Origin: Clostridiaceae bacterium
GTDB taxonomy: Bacteria > Bacillota > Clostridia > Saccharofermentanales > DTU023
Direction of reading: 5' to 3'
NCBI GenBank assembly: GCA_012511185.1
Contig: JAAZGN010000069.1
Span: 1 to 19,243, forward strand
Length of the DNA: 19,243 nt
A program made the position numbers and the translations under genes. How positions within the stretch are numbered: the first letter of the stretch is position 1; every line of letters starts with the position of its first letter. The notes below the pieces were generated by a model. The model did no database searches. It saw only the letters and a program-made list of their open reading frames with translations, and was not told where the DNA came from. Shown here piece by piece: positions 1-7,739 of this stretch.

Positions 1-507
1 GGTTTCCGGCATGGTATGGCAGGCGTCAATCCTGGCGTACAGGTCTGACAGGACGGTATCAACGGATTCCTCAAGCAGTCTTGTCTCCTGGGCTCCCTCC
101 AGTATCCCGTAGCCCGGCTCAAGAAGAGTCTGACCGTTTTCATCACAGAAACTGGACAGGTGCGCGCCAAGCACCCGATTGCAAAAAGCGTGAATAGTCG
201 AGATTTGAGCCAGATCCAACTCGCCGGCCAACTGATCGAAACGCCGTCTCTCTTCCCGGCTGGATGCCTGATCCCGCAGCCTTCGGAAGCGGGATGAGAT
301 TTTTACTTTCAGGTCCTTGGCGGCCAATTCGGTGAAAGTGATGACAAGTAGCTGGGAGGGGGCAACCTTTCCCTGGATCATCCGCTCAACGATCCGTTCA
401 GTCAGGGTGGTCGTCTTGCCCGATCCTGCCGCAGCGGAGATGAGCAGGTTTGCCGGCCGGTCAAAATCGACGGCAAGCCGCTGGTCGTCTGTCAGTCGGG
501 AAGTCAT
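1..507 (-). CDS. addA: ATP-dependent helicase/nuclease subunit A, AddA (N-terminal part, cut by window edge)
   Basis: AddA is the helicase/nuclease motor of the AddAB complex, which resects double-strand breaks for RecA-dependent repair in Gram-positive bacteria. The 169 visible codons carry the UvrD/Rep superfamily-1 helicase start: a Q-motif-like LTDDQRLAV at residues 5-13, Walker A AAAGSGKTT at 25-33, an FTELAAKDLK motif Ia, and the STIHAFC motif. The remaining roughly 1000 residues, including the C-terminal nuclease, lie beyond position 1. The ATG at 507 is the only usable start: the frame is closed by a TAG further upstream and no other ATG, GTG or TTG lies between. Its Shine-Dalgarno is weak. 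addA normally follows addB directly; here the two are about 4 kb apart, with two opposite-strand genes between. Family assignment is seen in the motifs; complex membership is inferred from addB nearby. Confidence 0.93.
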   Translation of the reverse strand, partial: MTSRLTDDQRLAVDFDRPANLLISAAAGSGKTTTLTERIVERMIQGKVAPSQLLVITFTELAAKDLKVKISSRFRRLRDQASSREERRRFDQLAGELDLAQISTIHAFCNRVLGAHLSSFCDENGQTLLEPGYGILEGAQETRLLEESVDTVLSDLYARIDACHTMPET

Positions 508-555
508 TTTGTCGTCTTCGCAATCATCCGGGCCGGTACTTGCTCCTGTTTTTTC

Positions 556-564
556 ATTCTAGCA
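556..564 (-). promoter_or_regulatory. Possible extended -10 promoter element for addA
   Basis: On the minus strand this reads TGC-TAGAAT, a TGn extension plus a 5/6 match to TATAAT. It would start a transcript near 549, about 40 bases before the addA ATG at 507. No convincing -35 box lies 16-18 bases upstream. Since addA is separated from addB, it needs its own promoter, which is the main contextual support. Confidence 0.35.
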
Positions 565-610
565 GAAGGGCAGTCGGATCACGGTCAGATACTGCCAGGG
601 AAGTCCGGGG

Positions 611-622
611 AAGTGATCACTT
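611..622. repeat. Perfect 12-bp palindrome in the addA/lipoprotein divergent intergenic region
   Basis: AAGTGATCACTT is its own reverse complement and lies in the 177-bp gap between the divergent addA and lipoprotein starts. The last two bases overlap a TTGAAA (621-626) that could be a -35 box. It could be an operator half-site pair, but no regulator for it is visible here and chance is not excluded. Confidence 0.35.
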
Positions 623-684
623 GAAAGAAGAATTAAAATGTCCGACAATAATGAGGCCCGTCTTTGGCAGGCGGGGATGGAGGG

Positions 685-2154
685 ATGCGCTTGAAACGCA
701 CACTTGTTTTAATCCTGATTCTGGCCCTTGGCCTGATTTTGACCGCTTCATGCAGTTCGCAGACTTATGACGCCAGGGAAATGGCTCTTGTGCAAGTAAC
801 CGGGGCGGATGGCTTCGCTGCCATCTCTGTCGGCCCGGATGAATCCGTGATACGCGCTTTGCTTGATGAGGCGTCAGACAGGCTTGACGAGCATGACGAA
901 AAAGGATTTCAACGCCTCTTTCAACGCGAAGCCGTGCTCAGTTCGCTGGTTTTTACTCCCGACAGAACAGTGGGTTTGAAAAACGGCGACGAGGTGACCA
1001 TCCGCGCTGACTACGATCATCAGCTGGCAAAGGAGGCAGGTGTCCGTTTCCGGAATGTCCGCTTCAAATACACAGTCGAAGGCCTCAAGGAGGCAGTGCC
1101 GATTGATGTCAAAGAGGATGTGGAGCTTGCTTTTTCGGGTTATGACGGGCGGGGCCAGGCCTCGGTCTCATTGTCAGGCGATGTCGACCGCTTCAAGCAG
1201 GGCTTCGAATTTGTTTTCACCCGCGGCAACACCGATCTGTCAAACGGCGATTTGGTCGAGCTGAAAGTGATCCCCGACAACCGGATCCTGACCGCCAGGG
1301 GAAAGATCGCGCGCGAGACCAATTTGTCCTTTGAAGTGTCGGGACTCCCGCCCCTGGTCCAGGTCGATCTGTTTGAGAACCTGGTCTTGATTTTTGACGG
1401 TGTCAGCGACCAGGGCATTATCAGCTTTGACACCACCCGCTTGCCTGCCGACTGGGTTGAGGGCGGCCTTCAGGGTGGAGTGCCTGTCCGTTTTACCGCG
1501 CTGCCTTCAGCGGGACTTTCCAATAGTGAAAGGGTCATAGTTGAAGCCATTGTCGATAAGGAAGGGTTTGCCAGCCAAGGACAGAAAGTGGAGCGGCTGA
1601 CAAAGGAGTATCTTGTCAGCGGTCTGAAAGAATACCCCAGGAATCTGGACGGCATAGACTTAATGCCCTTGTTTGATCATATCGCGCTGTGGCTTGAAGA
1701 GGATAGGACGGCCAGGCTGGACATGAACTACTGGAACGACGACTTCAGGACAGGCCAGGCGGTCAGCAGATGGGACTACAGTTATCAGGCCGGGGTAACC
1801 CGTCTGTTCTATGGTTATGACCAGGCTGACCGCGCCCGCAATTTCTTTGCGATCCTTCATAAGGTGGTTGTAAATGGCAGCTGTCAGGAGGCAGTTCCCT
1901 ACCAATCCTTTTATGAAAAGGGCGACAGGGTGAACTCGACACTTTATCTTCTTTACGTCGTCGAGGAGATCATGTATGACCGCCCCGCCGTGGAAGATTT
2001 CCGGGAGATCAATTTACGTTTTCACGGAGATGTTGAACTGGATCTCATTTCCAGCTTCAAGGATCAGTACGGCGGGAGTGATATCCTGATTGTCGACGTT
2101 CCGGTTCCGGAGCAAGTCGCTTATAAGGACACCATTTTTCCACCCGCACCCTAG
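685..2154 (+). CDS. Lipoprotein with three tandem about 90-residue beta-type repeats, function unknown
   Basis: Predicted 489-residue lipoprotein. I prefer the ATG at 685 over the in-frame TTG at 664 because it begins directly with a classic signal (MRLKRT, then a leucine/isoleucine-rich core) ending in lipobox TASC, with the lipidated cysteine at residue 23; purine-rich GGCGGGG lies upstream. After the anchor come three tandem units that each carry an (L-S/K-N-G/S-D/E) turn followed by a conserved V-x-GL end. The turn asparagines are at residues 100, 187 and 280, and the GL motifs at 133, 220 and 313, so the periods are 87 and 93 residues. A distinct C-terminal domain (about 320-489) is rich in aromatic and acidic residues and has no motif I recognise. 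It probably sits on the outer face of the membrane. The LtaS-like gene begins 40 bases downstream on the same strand, so a shared envelope role is inferred, not shown. Confidence 0.8.
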   Translation: MRLKRTLVLILILALGLILTASCSSQTYDAREMALVQVTGADGFAAISVGPDESVIRALLDEASDRLDEHDEKGFQRLFQREAVLSSLVFTPDRTVGLKNGDEVTIRADYDHQLAKEAGVRFRNVRFKYTVEGLKEAVPIDVKEDVELAFSGYDGRGQASVSLSGDVDRFKQGFEFVFTRGNTDLSNGDLVELKVIPDNRILTARGKIARETNLSFEVSGLPPLVQVDLFENLVLIFDGVSDQGIISFDTTRLPADWVEGGLQGGVPVRFTALPSAGLSNSERVIVEAIVDKEGFASQGQKVERLTKEYLVSGLKEYPRNLDGIDLMPLFDHIALWLEEDRTARLDMNYWNDDFRTGQAVSRWDYSYQAGVTRLFYGYDQADRARNFFAILHKVVVNGSCQEAVPYQSFYEKGDRVNSTLYLLYVVEEIMYDRPAVEDFREINLRFHGDVELDLISSFKDQYGGSDILIVDVPVPEQVAYKDTIFPPAP

Positions 2155-2194
2155 AATGCTGTGCTATCATTGTCGGGTAACAGGAGGCTCATAG

Positions 2195-2542
2195 ATGAGT
2201 TTTCAATCAAAGGGCGGGAACATACGGGAGCACCGTATCCCGGAAGATGGAAGTTGCCTTGATGAGATAAAGGTGGCAGCGTCAAGAAGTGAAACCGTGG
2301 GGGCAGAACAGGGAGTGCGGAACATGCGTCGCCCCCTTGTCAACCGACCTGATTTCATTATGCGGGTCGCGGTGCCTGCCGCGGATTTTGCCAATCCGGT
2401 TGACGGAAGCTGGCTGGAACGGCTGTCGTGCGGCTTTCACCTCGTTTTGATGCTCTTTGCCACGCAGTTGGTCTGCGAGATTGTACTGCGCATCAATGTG
2501 GACGGACCCTTTTTCACCATCGGCCTTCTCTTCCTGACCTAG
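2195..2542 (+). CDS. N-terminal segment of an LtaS-like membrane protein, ending at an in-frame TAG
   Basis: This 115-residue frame starts at an ATG with a strong AGGAGG seven bases upstream. It has a hydrophilic N-terminus of about 70 residues, then TM helix 1 (about 77-100) and the first half of a second hydrophobic segment, GPFFTIGLLFLT, where it stops at TAG (2540-2542). The very next codons, in the same frame, read FCLIRAMILSALL and run into the LtaS-like protein. On its own it would be a truncated membrane stub with a severed helix. It is best read as the 5' part of one 779-codon gene covering 2195-4534, broken by a nonsense change, a sequencing error or a recoded codon. The rest of the gene is intact. 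Confidence 0.75.
   Translation: MSFQSKGGNIREHRIPEDGSCLDEIKVAASRSETVGAEQGVRNMRRPLVNRPDFIMRVAVPAADFANPVDGSWLERLSCGFHLVLMLFATQLVCEIVLRINVDGPFFTIGLLFLT
2540..2542 (+). other. In-frame TAG interrupting the LtaS-like gene
   Basis: TAG lies in the same frame as both flanking frames (2195-2542 and 2543-4534). It falls inside what would be the second of five membrane helices. Single-base precursors would be CAG (Gln) or TGG (Trp). TAG is used as a normal stop elsewhere in the window (lipoprotein at 2152-2154, selB, pdxS), so general reassignment of TAG is not supported. Confidence 0.8.
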
Positions 2543-2560
2543 TTTTGTCTGATCCGGGCG

Positions 2561-4534
2561 ATGATCCTGTCTGCCCTCTTGCGGACTTTACCTCAAAAAG
2601 TGCGCAACGCCGCCACCTATGCGCTTCTGTTTTTCTTTCCTTTCATTTATGCGGCACAACTTGTTTACTATAAATTCTTCCGGACTTTTTTCGTCGTTTA
2701 TTCAGTTGGAAACGGCGGCCAGGTGTTGCAATTTTTGGAGGACATTGTAATCAAGATTCTCCGCAATACGCCTTGGTTTGTCATCATGCTCTCTCCGATA
2801 TCCATTTATTACGTTTTCGTGAAAAAGCGTGTTGACGCTGACTGTGCCAATAGAAAAAAAAGATGGACGGAAGTGCTGCCCGCTCTGGCTGCCGCTTTTG
2901 TTCTCTTCGGGGCAACCGTTGGCGTCATGGCCTTTGATCGTTCACTTAACAGCCCCTGGGAACACTATTTTCTTGAAAACGAGATCCTGACGGGTACCAG
3001 TCAGTTTGGCCTCCTGTCTGCCATGGGAGTTGACGTCAGTCATATGGTGTACCCGCGAAGCGCACTGGTACAGGATGATTTAATTCCCGATCCCACCGAT
3101 CCACCCTGGATGACTGAGCCGGGTCAATCTTCACCGGATCCTCTCGAAACGGAGCCGAACGAGGTCATTGTGCGAATTCCCAACATCCTGCCCATTGATT
3201 ACGAAGCCCGGCTCGAAGACTATGTCTCCGAGGACGATTCTTCCCCCATCCTGATGGGGAAAACGCGGGCTGATCTGGTCCGTTATCTGGATCTGGTCTT
3301 TTCAAGGACAGAGCCCTCCTATACAAACGATCACACGGGACGGGGCAAGGGTTTTAACCTGATCTTTGTGACGGCGGAGAGTTTTTCCAAATACTGCATT
3401 GACGAGGAATTGACCCCGACGCTCTGGCAAATGTATCACCAGGGGGTCCACTTCGAAAACTTCTATGTGCCGGTGTGGACCGTATCAACCCTGGACGGCG
3501 AATATGCCGGGCTTTGCGGCATGATACCCAAGCAGGGTGTGTGGACCCTGAAGGAAGCGCATAAAAATGACATGGCCATGGTGCCCGGCAAGATGTTTGA
3601 ACGTTTGGGTTATACGACCTACGCCTGGCACAATCACACCTGGAATTACTATTCGCGTGATTTGTCCCATCCCAACCTGTGCTACGATTACCGGGGGCTG
3701 GGACACGGGCTGGAGGTCAAGCGGACCTGGCCGGAATCCGATCTGGAGATGATCGAAAAGACGACATTCGAGTTCCTGGACGATGAACCCTTCCATGTCT
3801 ACTACCTGTCGGTCAGCGGTCATGCGAACTGGTCGAAAATGGGAAACGACATGGCGGCCCGTCACTGGGACACCTTCTCGCATCTGGACCTGCCCCATGA
3901 GGGGATCGCCTACCTGGCTGCCAACTATGAATTGGAACTGGCCATGGAAAGCTTGTTGCAGCAACTGAGGGATGCCGGCATTGCGGACAGAACCCTGATT
4001 GTCATCAACCCCGACCATTATCCTTATGCCCTCGAAGAGCACTCGAGCTACGAAGCCCTGGCAGGAAAGAGCCTGGACAAAGTTTTTGATATCTACGAAA
4101 GCTGCGCCTTGTTCTACCATGACGGGATCGAACCGGAGGTTGTTGACAAGTACTGCACCAGCCTTGATTTGCTGCCGACTATTTACAACTACATGGGCGT
4201 CCCCTACGATTCCAGGTTTTTATCCGGACGTGACATCTTCTCCGATACGGAAGCCCTGGCCATATTCCTCGGGCGCAGCTGGATTACGGAAAAGGGGCGT
4301 TACAATGCTTCGACCGGTACCTTCACCCTGCACGAAGGCCAGGAGCTGGATGACCAGGCGGCCTACATCGAGCGTATCAACCGCGAGGTCAAACTGCGCT
4401 ATGATACAGCGCGGGTCATCATTGATTCAGACTATTATAAAGACCTGCTATCCGAAGAGGATTGGGCCGAAATCAACGAGCCCTACATGACCTACATGAA
4501 AGAGAATCCCTGGCCCTTGAAAACGAGTCCCTGA
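2561..4534 (+). CDS. LtaS-family membrane sulfatase/phosphoglycerol transferase (main part)
   Basis: LtaS-family enzymes are polytopic membrane proteins whose extracellular sulfatase-fold domain moves glycerol phosphate from phosphatidylglycerol to a growing lipoteichoic-acid-type chain. Numbering from 2195 with the TAG as 116, TM3 is about 139-160, TM4 188-206 and TM5 225-247, giving the five-helix topology of LtaS only if the preceding segment is included. The catalytic domain has ESF (metal-ligand Glu395), S-T-L-D-G-E with nucleophile Thr432, a histidine-rich stretch, and N-P-D-H with Asp607/His608 where LtaS has G-D-H. The ATG at 2561 has no real ribosome-binding site, so this piece is probably made only by readthrough or in a form without the TAG. 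The stop is two bases from the convergent addB stop. The exact product (LTA, glycolipid-linked primer, or other phosphoglycerol transfer) cannot be told. Confidence 0.85.
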   Translation: MILSALLRTLPQKVRNAATYALLFFFPFIYAAQLVYYKFFRTFFVVYSVGNGGQVLQFLEDIVIKILRNTPWFVIMLSPISIYYVFVKKRVDADCANRKKRWTEVLPALAAAFVLFGATVGVMAFDRSLNSPWEHYFLENEILTGTSQFGLLSAMGVDVSHMVYPRSALVQDDLIPDPTDPPWMTEPGQSSPDPLETEPNEVIVRIPNILPIDYEARLEDYVSEDDSSPILMGKTRADLVRYLDLVFSRTEPSYTNDHTGRGKGFNLIFVTAESFSKYCIDEELTPTLWQMYHQGVHFENFYVPVWTVSTLDGEYAGLCGMIPKQGVWTLKEAHKNDMAMVPGKMFERLGYTTYAWHNHTWNYYSRDLSHPNLCYDYRGLGHGLEVKRTWPESDLEMIEKTTFEFLDDEPFHVYYLSVSGHANWSKMGNDMAARHWDTFSHLDLPHEGIAYLAANYELELAMESLLQQLRDAGIADRTLIVINPDHYPYALEEHSSYEALAGKSLDKVFDIYESCALFYHDGIEPEVVDKYCTSLDLLPTIYNYMGVPYDSRFLSGRDIFSDTEALAIFLGRSWITEKGRYNASTGTFTLHEGQELDDQAAYIERINREVKLRYDTARVIIDSDYYKDLLSEEDWAEINEPYMTYMKENPWPLKTSP

Positions 4535-4536
4535 GT

Positions 4537-7500
4537 TTAACTGCCTGCTTCCAATATTGCCTCGCGAACCCTGCTGTTTTCTTCTTTATCAGCGGCTTTG
4601 GTTCGGTTTCGCGCCAGACGGCTGTCATAACCGCAGGCGGCGTACCAGGGGCAGTAGGTGCAGGGGTTTTGGCTGCCTTCCCGTACAACCGGTTTTGCGG
4701 GGAAATGTCCACTCAGGATTGACTCCAGGCTTTCGACAGCTTTCTTTTCAGCGAAATGCGCCACCTTTTGCAGGTGATCTTCTTTCCACACAGCCATCTG
4801 TTTTTTGAGTGATCCAAGGCCTGTGTTTTCTCCGGGAGAAGGAGGCGGTTGAAAGGACGAAAGCTCGTAATGATTGGATGTCTTCCAGCCCGCGAAAAGA
4901 AGTCCTTCGATGAGGCTTCCCGGAAAGGCGGTCTCATAAGCTCTTTGGTAGAGAGGGAGCTGGAGATCGGTACCATCGTAAAGACCCAGCCAGGAGAACT
5001 CCCGGGACGAACGCTTGTAATCGATCAGCCGAAGCAGACCTTGCGGGTTCTCATCGATCCGGTCGATCAGGCCGCGGCAGGTGAAGTTGTGTTTTCCGGC
5101 CGTTAACTGATAGGGCGGCCGTCCTTCCTGGGGGAAGTACCATTCCAGAAGATGCGGCCTGAATTCATCCTCACGGTTGAATTCAGCGAGGATTCCAAGG
5201 GTGTCCGCGGCACGCATGATCATTCGCTCACCGATTCCACCTGAAAGAGGCGGCTGCCCGTACCATACCAGCTGCCGGTCCTCCGCCGCCTGCCGGTATA
5301 GATTGCGCATATAGGGCGGAGTCAGCTGCTTTTGCCAGCCAAGCGTGACTGCCGTTTTTTCGTCCTGGGCAGAGTCCCGGAGCAGGCCGATCAATTCCTC
5401 CACAGCCAATTCCATCAAGCGGTGAAGAAGGGTTCCCTGGTGGCTTGCCATATCGTCGGGTATGGTTCGTTCGGCAGCACCCGTCAGGTATTCGATAAAA
5501 AACCGGAAGGGACACGAATTGTAAAGCTGGATCAAGGAAACGCTGATGCCGTCACGCTCCGTCATGACGGTTTCGACCAGTGGTTCGGGAAGGACGAAAG
5601 ACCCGGCCATCACATCGGCCGGCTGAAGCAGCCGGGGAATATCTTTTTTGAAATGGGCGACAGCCTCTTGCCAGGCCAGGGGCGCATCGCGATTCCATCG
5701 GAGCATCTTGACTGCTGCCTCCGGTGCGTACCAGCGCGCGTCGGGGCGGGCATTCTGCTTGGTCAGGATGATTTCATCGCCTCCTTTTTCCGAAAGCCAT
5801 TCATCAAAGAGGCGTGAACTGTCGTCTCCCAGAGTCGGTGCCGACAAGTAAAGCGACTGGTCAGGCCTGGCAAGGAGTGAGTGAATCAGCCAGGCCTGCG
5901 ATGCGGCCTGATCCTTTTTCCTGTTGGGAAAGGGCTTGCCTGATCGATCGGCCAGAAAAGCCCGCTCCTCGTCCAGCAAATACCCTTCCTGCCGGGGTGG
6001 GGGAGGAAAGGCAGCGTCGGTCGCGCCGAGAATAAATAAAACCCGGCAGGGCCAGGAGGCCATCTGAGCAAGTGAGCCCCCCCGGACAAGATCGATGCCG
6101 GCAGGAATTGAAGCCAGCGATAAACCCTCCATGCCCGCAAGCAGCAAGGAGGAAAAATGCTCCTGGGAAATGCGGGTCTCACCGAGGAGACCGGAAGATT
6201 CTTCCAGATAATCGATGGCCGCGTTCCACGAGGCGACGAGAATGCGTGCGCTCTCCTTGTGGCCGTCCGCCAACAGCCTGTCTCTCTGTTTTTCGATGAG
6301 TTGGGCGGGCGGACGATCACCTTCAAATAACAAGTCGATCAGGAGGGCGCACTTGGACTTGCCCGTCCCGGCTTCGCGCATGGCGGTTGTCTGTTCCAGC
6401 AGCTTTTCCAAGTCAGCCAGAACAGAGGTGACGGCCAGCCCATCCGGCGTCAGCGGGTCAAGCCTGCCCAGGATCCTGGAAGAATCGCGGACTCCCCGCC
6501 AGCCGGCGGCCAGGGCAGCATTTTCAAAAAGATCGATCCATTGACGATCCAGGCCGGACAGTCCGCTCCTGTAATAGTTGAGCAGGTCATCCAGGCTGAA
6601 ATCGTGTTTGCAGAGTTTGAGAAAAGATCGCAGGAAGCGGAGAAAAGAGCTGTGATGAAGCGGCCTGCCGGTATCAATGCAGGCATCGATCCCGTACTCG
6701 GTCAGAGCAGGTTCAAGGTAGGAGGAAGCCATATCCGTCTCACAGAGTGCAATACCGATATCCTTGCGCCGCAACTTTCCCATAAGCAGGAGTCTGCGGA
6801 TTTCCCCGGCAACAAAACGCACCTCCTCACGCCTGTCGATGGCCCGGATAAAGTGCATCTCCGCTTGGGCGCGGGTATCTGGAGATGCCAGCGGTTCCTT
6901 CTTTGACCCGGGAAAGAGCCGCTCGAGCGAGCGCAGGGTTTCGCTGCCGTGCCGGAAGGCGATTTCTTCACCTTCCGAGCCGTCATCGGCGACCGCGATT
7001 GTCAGGGAAGCCACCTTGGATGAGAGCGCTTTTAAAACCTTCCGTTCCTGGGATGTAAAATCACGGCTGTTGCCGAAACCCAGGATCCAGACATGGGAGT
7101 GCCTCAGGAAAGCCAGGCGCCCGGGCAAGGGTTCGGTACCCAGCAAATGTGCCAAACGGCTCAGTTCTTCGTCAGGGTCATCCAGTTGTCGTTGTTGAAG
7201 CTCTTTTTCCAGCGCATCCTTGAGAAGAGCGAAATCGTGCAGCTTATCGATCGTTGCCCGGCTTGCAACGGCAGAGCCAATCGCCTCTTCAGTATTCATC
7301 AGGTCTTTGGTGGAAATGCCATAACGTTGAAAATCTCCCAGAACGCTGACCAATTCCGCAGCGTAGCGTGGTCTGCCGGCAAGCCGGTTGAATCTCCGGA
7401 AGGGAAGGCTGCTGTCCAGCAGCAAGCCCTGTGCCAAAACAGCCTTGCCCGCTTTTGAGAGGCTGCCCGCGGCCTGCCGGCCCGCCTCCATAAAAAGCCG

Positions 7501-7725
7501 CGTCGCCAGGCGGCGGAAGGAAAGAACTTCAGCCATCATCAGACCGCCGGCTTGCTGACTGGTGAGGTAACGGCGCTCCATGTCGGCTTTCAGATACTCG
7601 GGTACCAGGATGAAGGCCCGGTGATCCGGCCAGGCCGACTGATGTTGGCCTAGTTCGTCAAAAACCCGGCGGACCAGTTGGTCGGGATCTTTGTGATAGA
7701 TGAGGCGGGGGCAGTATGCCGGCAT
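4537..7725 (-). CDS. addB: ATP-dependent nuclease subunit B, AddB/RexB-like
   Basis: AddB is the partner of AddA in double-strand-break resection. It carries a second nuclease and an iron-sulfur-stabilised fold. Numbering from the ATG at 7725 (1062 residues), the C-terminal nuclease has QGTLLHRLME, then LIDYKRSS with D902-x-K904 of the PD-(D/E)XK core. Four cysteines fit the AddB 4Fe-4S cluster: C738 (in NSCPFRFF), C1022, C1025 and C1031 (CxxCx5C). The N-terminus resembles AddB (VPEY, EVLSFRRLA) but the expected Walker A is replaced by YHKDPDQ, so ATP binding at this subunit is probably lost, as I recall for RexB-type subunits. A GTG at 7740 overlaps the selB stop by one base, but the ATG at 7725 has GAGG nine bases upstream and is preferred. 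It follows selB in one transcription unit. Confidence 0.9.
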   Translation of the reverse strand: MPAYCPRLIYHKDPDQLVRRVFDELGQHQSAWPDHRAFILVPEYLKADMERRYLTSQQAGGLMMAEVLSFRRLATRLFMEAGRQAAGSLSKAGKAVLAQGLLLDSSLPFRRFNRLAGRPRYAAELVSVLGDFQRYGISTKDLMNTEEAIGSAVASRATIDKLHDFALLKDALEKELQQRQLDDPDEELSRLAHLLGTEPLPGRLAFLRHSHVWILGFGNSRDFTSQERKVLKALSSKVASLTIAVADDGSEGEEIAFRHGSETLRSLERLFPGSKKEPLASPDTRAQAEMHFIRAIDRREEVRFVAGEIRRLLLMGKLRRKDIGIALCETDMASSYLEPALTEYGIDACIDTGRPLHHSSFLRFLRSFLKLCKHDFSLDDLLNYYRSGLSGLDRQWIDLFENAALAAGWRGVRDSSRILGRLDPLTPDGLAVTSVLADLEKLLEQTTAMREAGTGKSKCALLIDLLFEGDRPPAQLIEKQRDRLLADGHKESARILVASWNAAIDYLEESSGLLGETRISQEHFSSLLLAGMEGLSLASIPAGIDLVRGGSLAQMASWPCRVLFILGATDAAFPPPPRQEGYLLDEERAFLADRSGKPFPNRKKDQAASQAWLIHSLLARPDQSLYLSAPTLGDDSSRLFDEWLSEKGGDEIILTKQNARPDARWYAPEAAVKMLRWNRDAPLAWQEAVAHFKKDIPRLLQPADVMAGSFVLPEPLVETVMTERDGISVSLIQLYNSCPFRFFIEYLTGAAERTIPDDMASHQGTLLHRLMELAVEELIGLLRDSAQDEKTAVTLGWQKQLTPPYMRNLYRQAAEDRQLVWYGQPPLSGGIGERMIMRAADTLGILAEFNREDEFRPHLLEWYFPQEGRPPYQLTAGKHNFTCRGLIDRIDENPQGLLRLIDYKRSSREFSWLGLYDGTDLQLPLYQRAYETAFPGSLIEGLLFAGWKTSNHYELSSFQPPPSPGENTGLGSLKKQMAVWKEDHLQKVAHFAEKKAVESLESILSGHFPAKPVVREGSQNPCTYCPWYAACGYDSRLARNRTKAADKEENSRVREAILEAGS

Positions 7726-7739
7726 CTTGTTCGACCTCA

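Noticed and set aside
507..560. 17-codon minus-strand frame (MKKQEQ...) ending in ATGA overlap with the addA start
   Set aside because: No Shine-Dalgarno before its ATG; translational coupling to addA is possible but not supported.
638..694. 18-codon plus-strand frame (MSDNNEARLW...) overlapping the lipoprotein start
   Set aside because: No convincing ribosome-binding site and no family signature; a leader peptide cannot be supported from one sequence.
2540..2542. Whole-genome reassignment of TAG to an amino acid
   Set aside because: TAG also ends the lipoprotein, selB and pdxS frames at positions that fit normal protein lengths, so TAG works as a stop in this genome.
3485..4120. 211-codon minus-strand open frame within the LtaS-like gene
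   Set aside because: It lies wholly antisense to the catalytic domain, has no recognisable motif and is a frame shadow of a well-supported gene.
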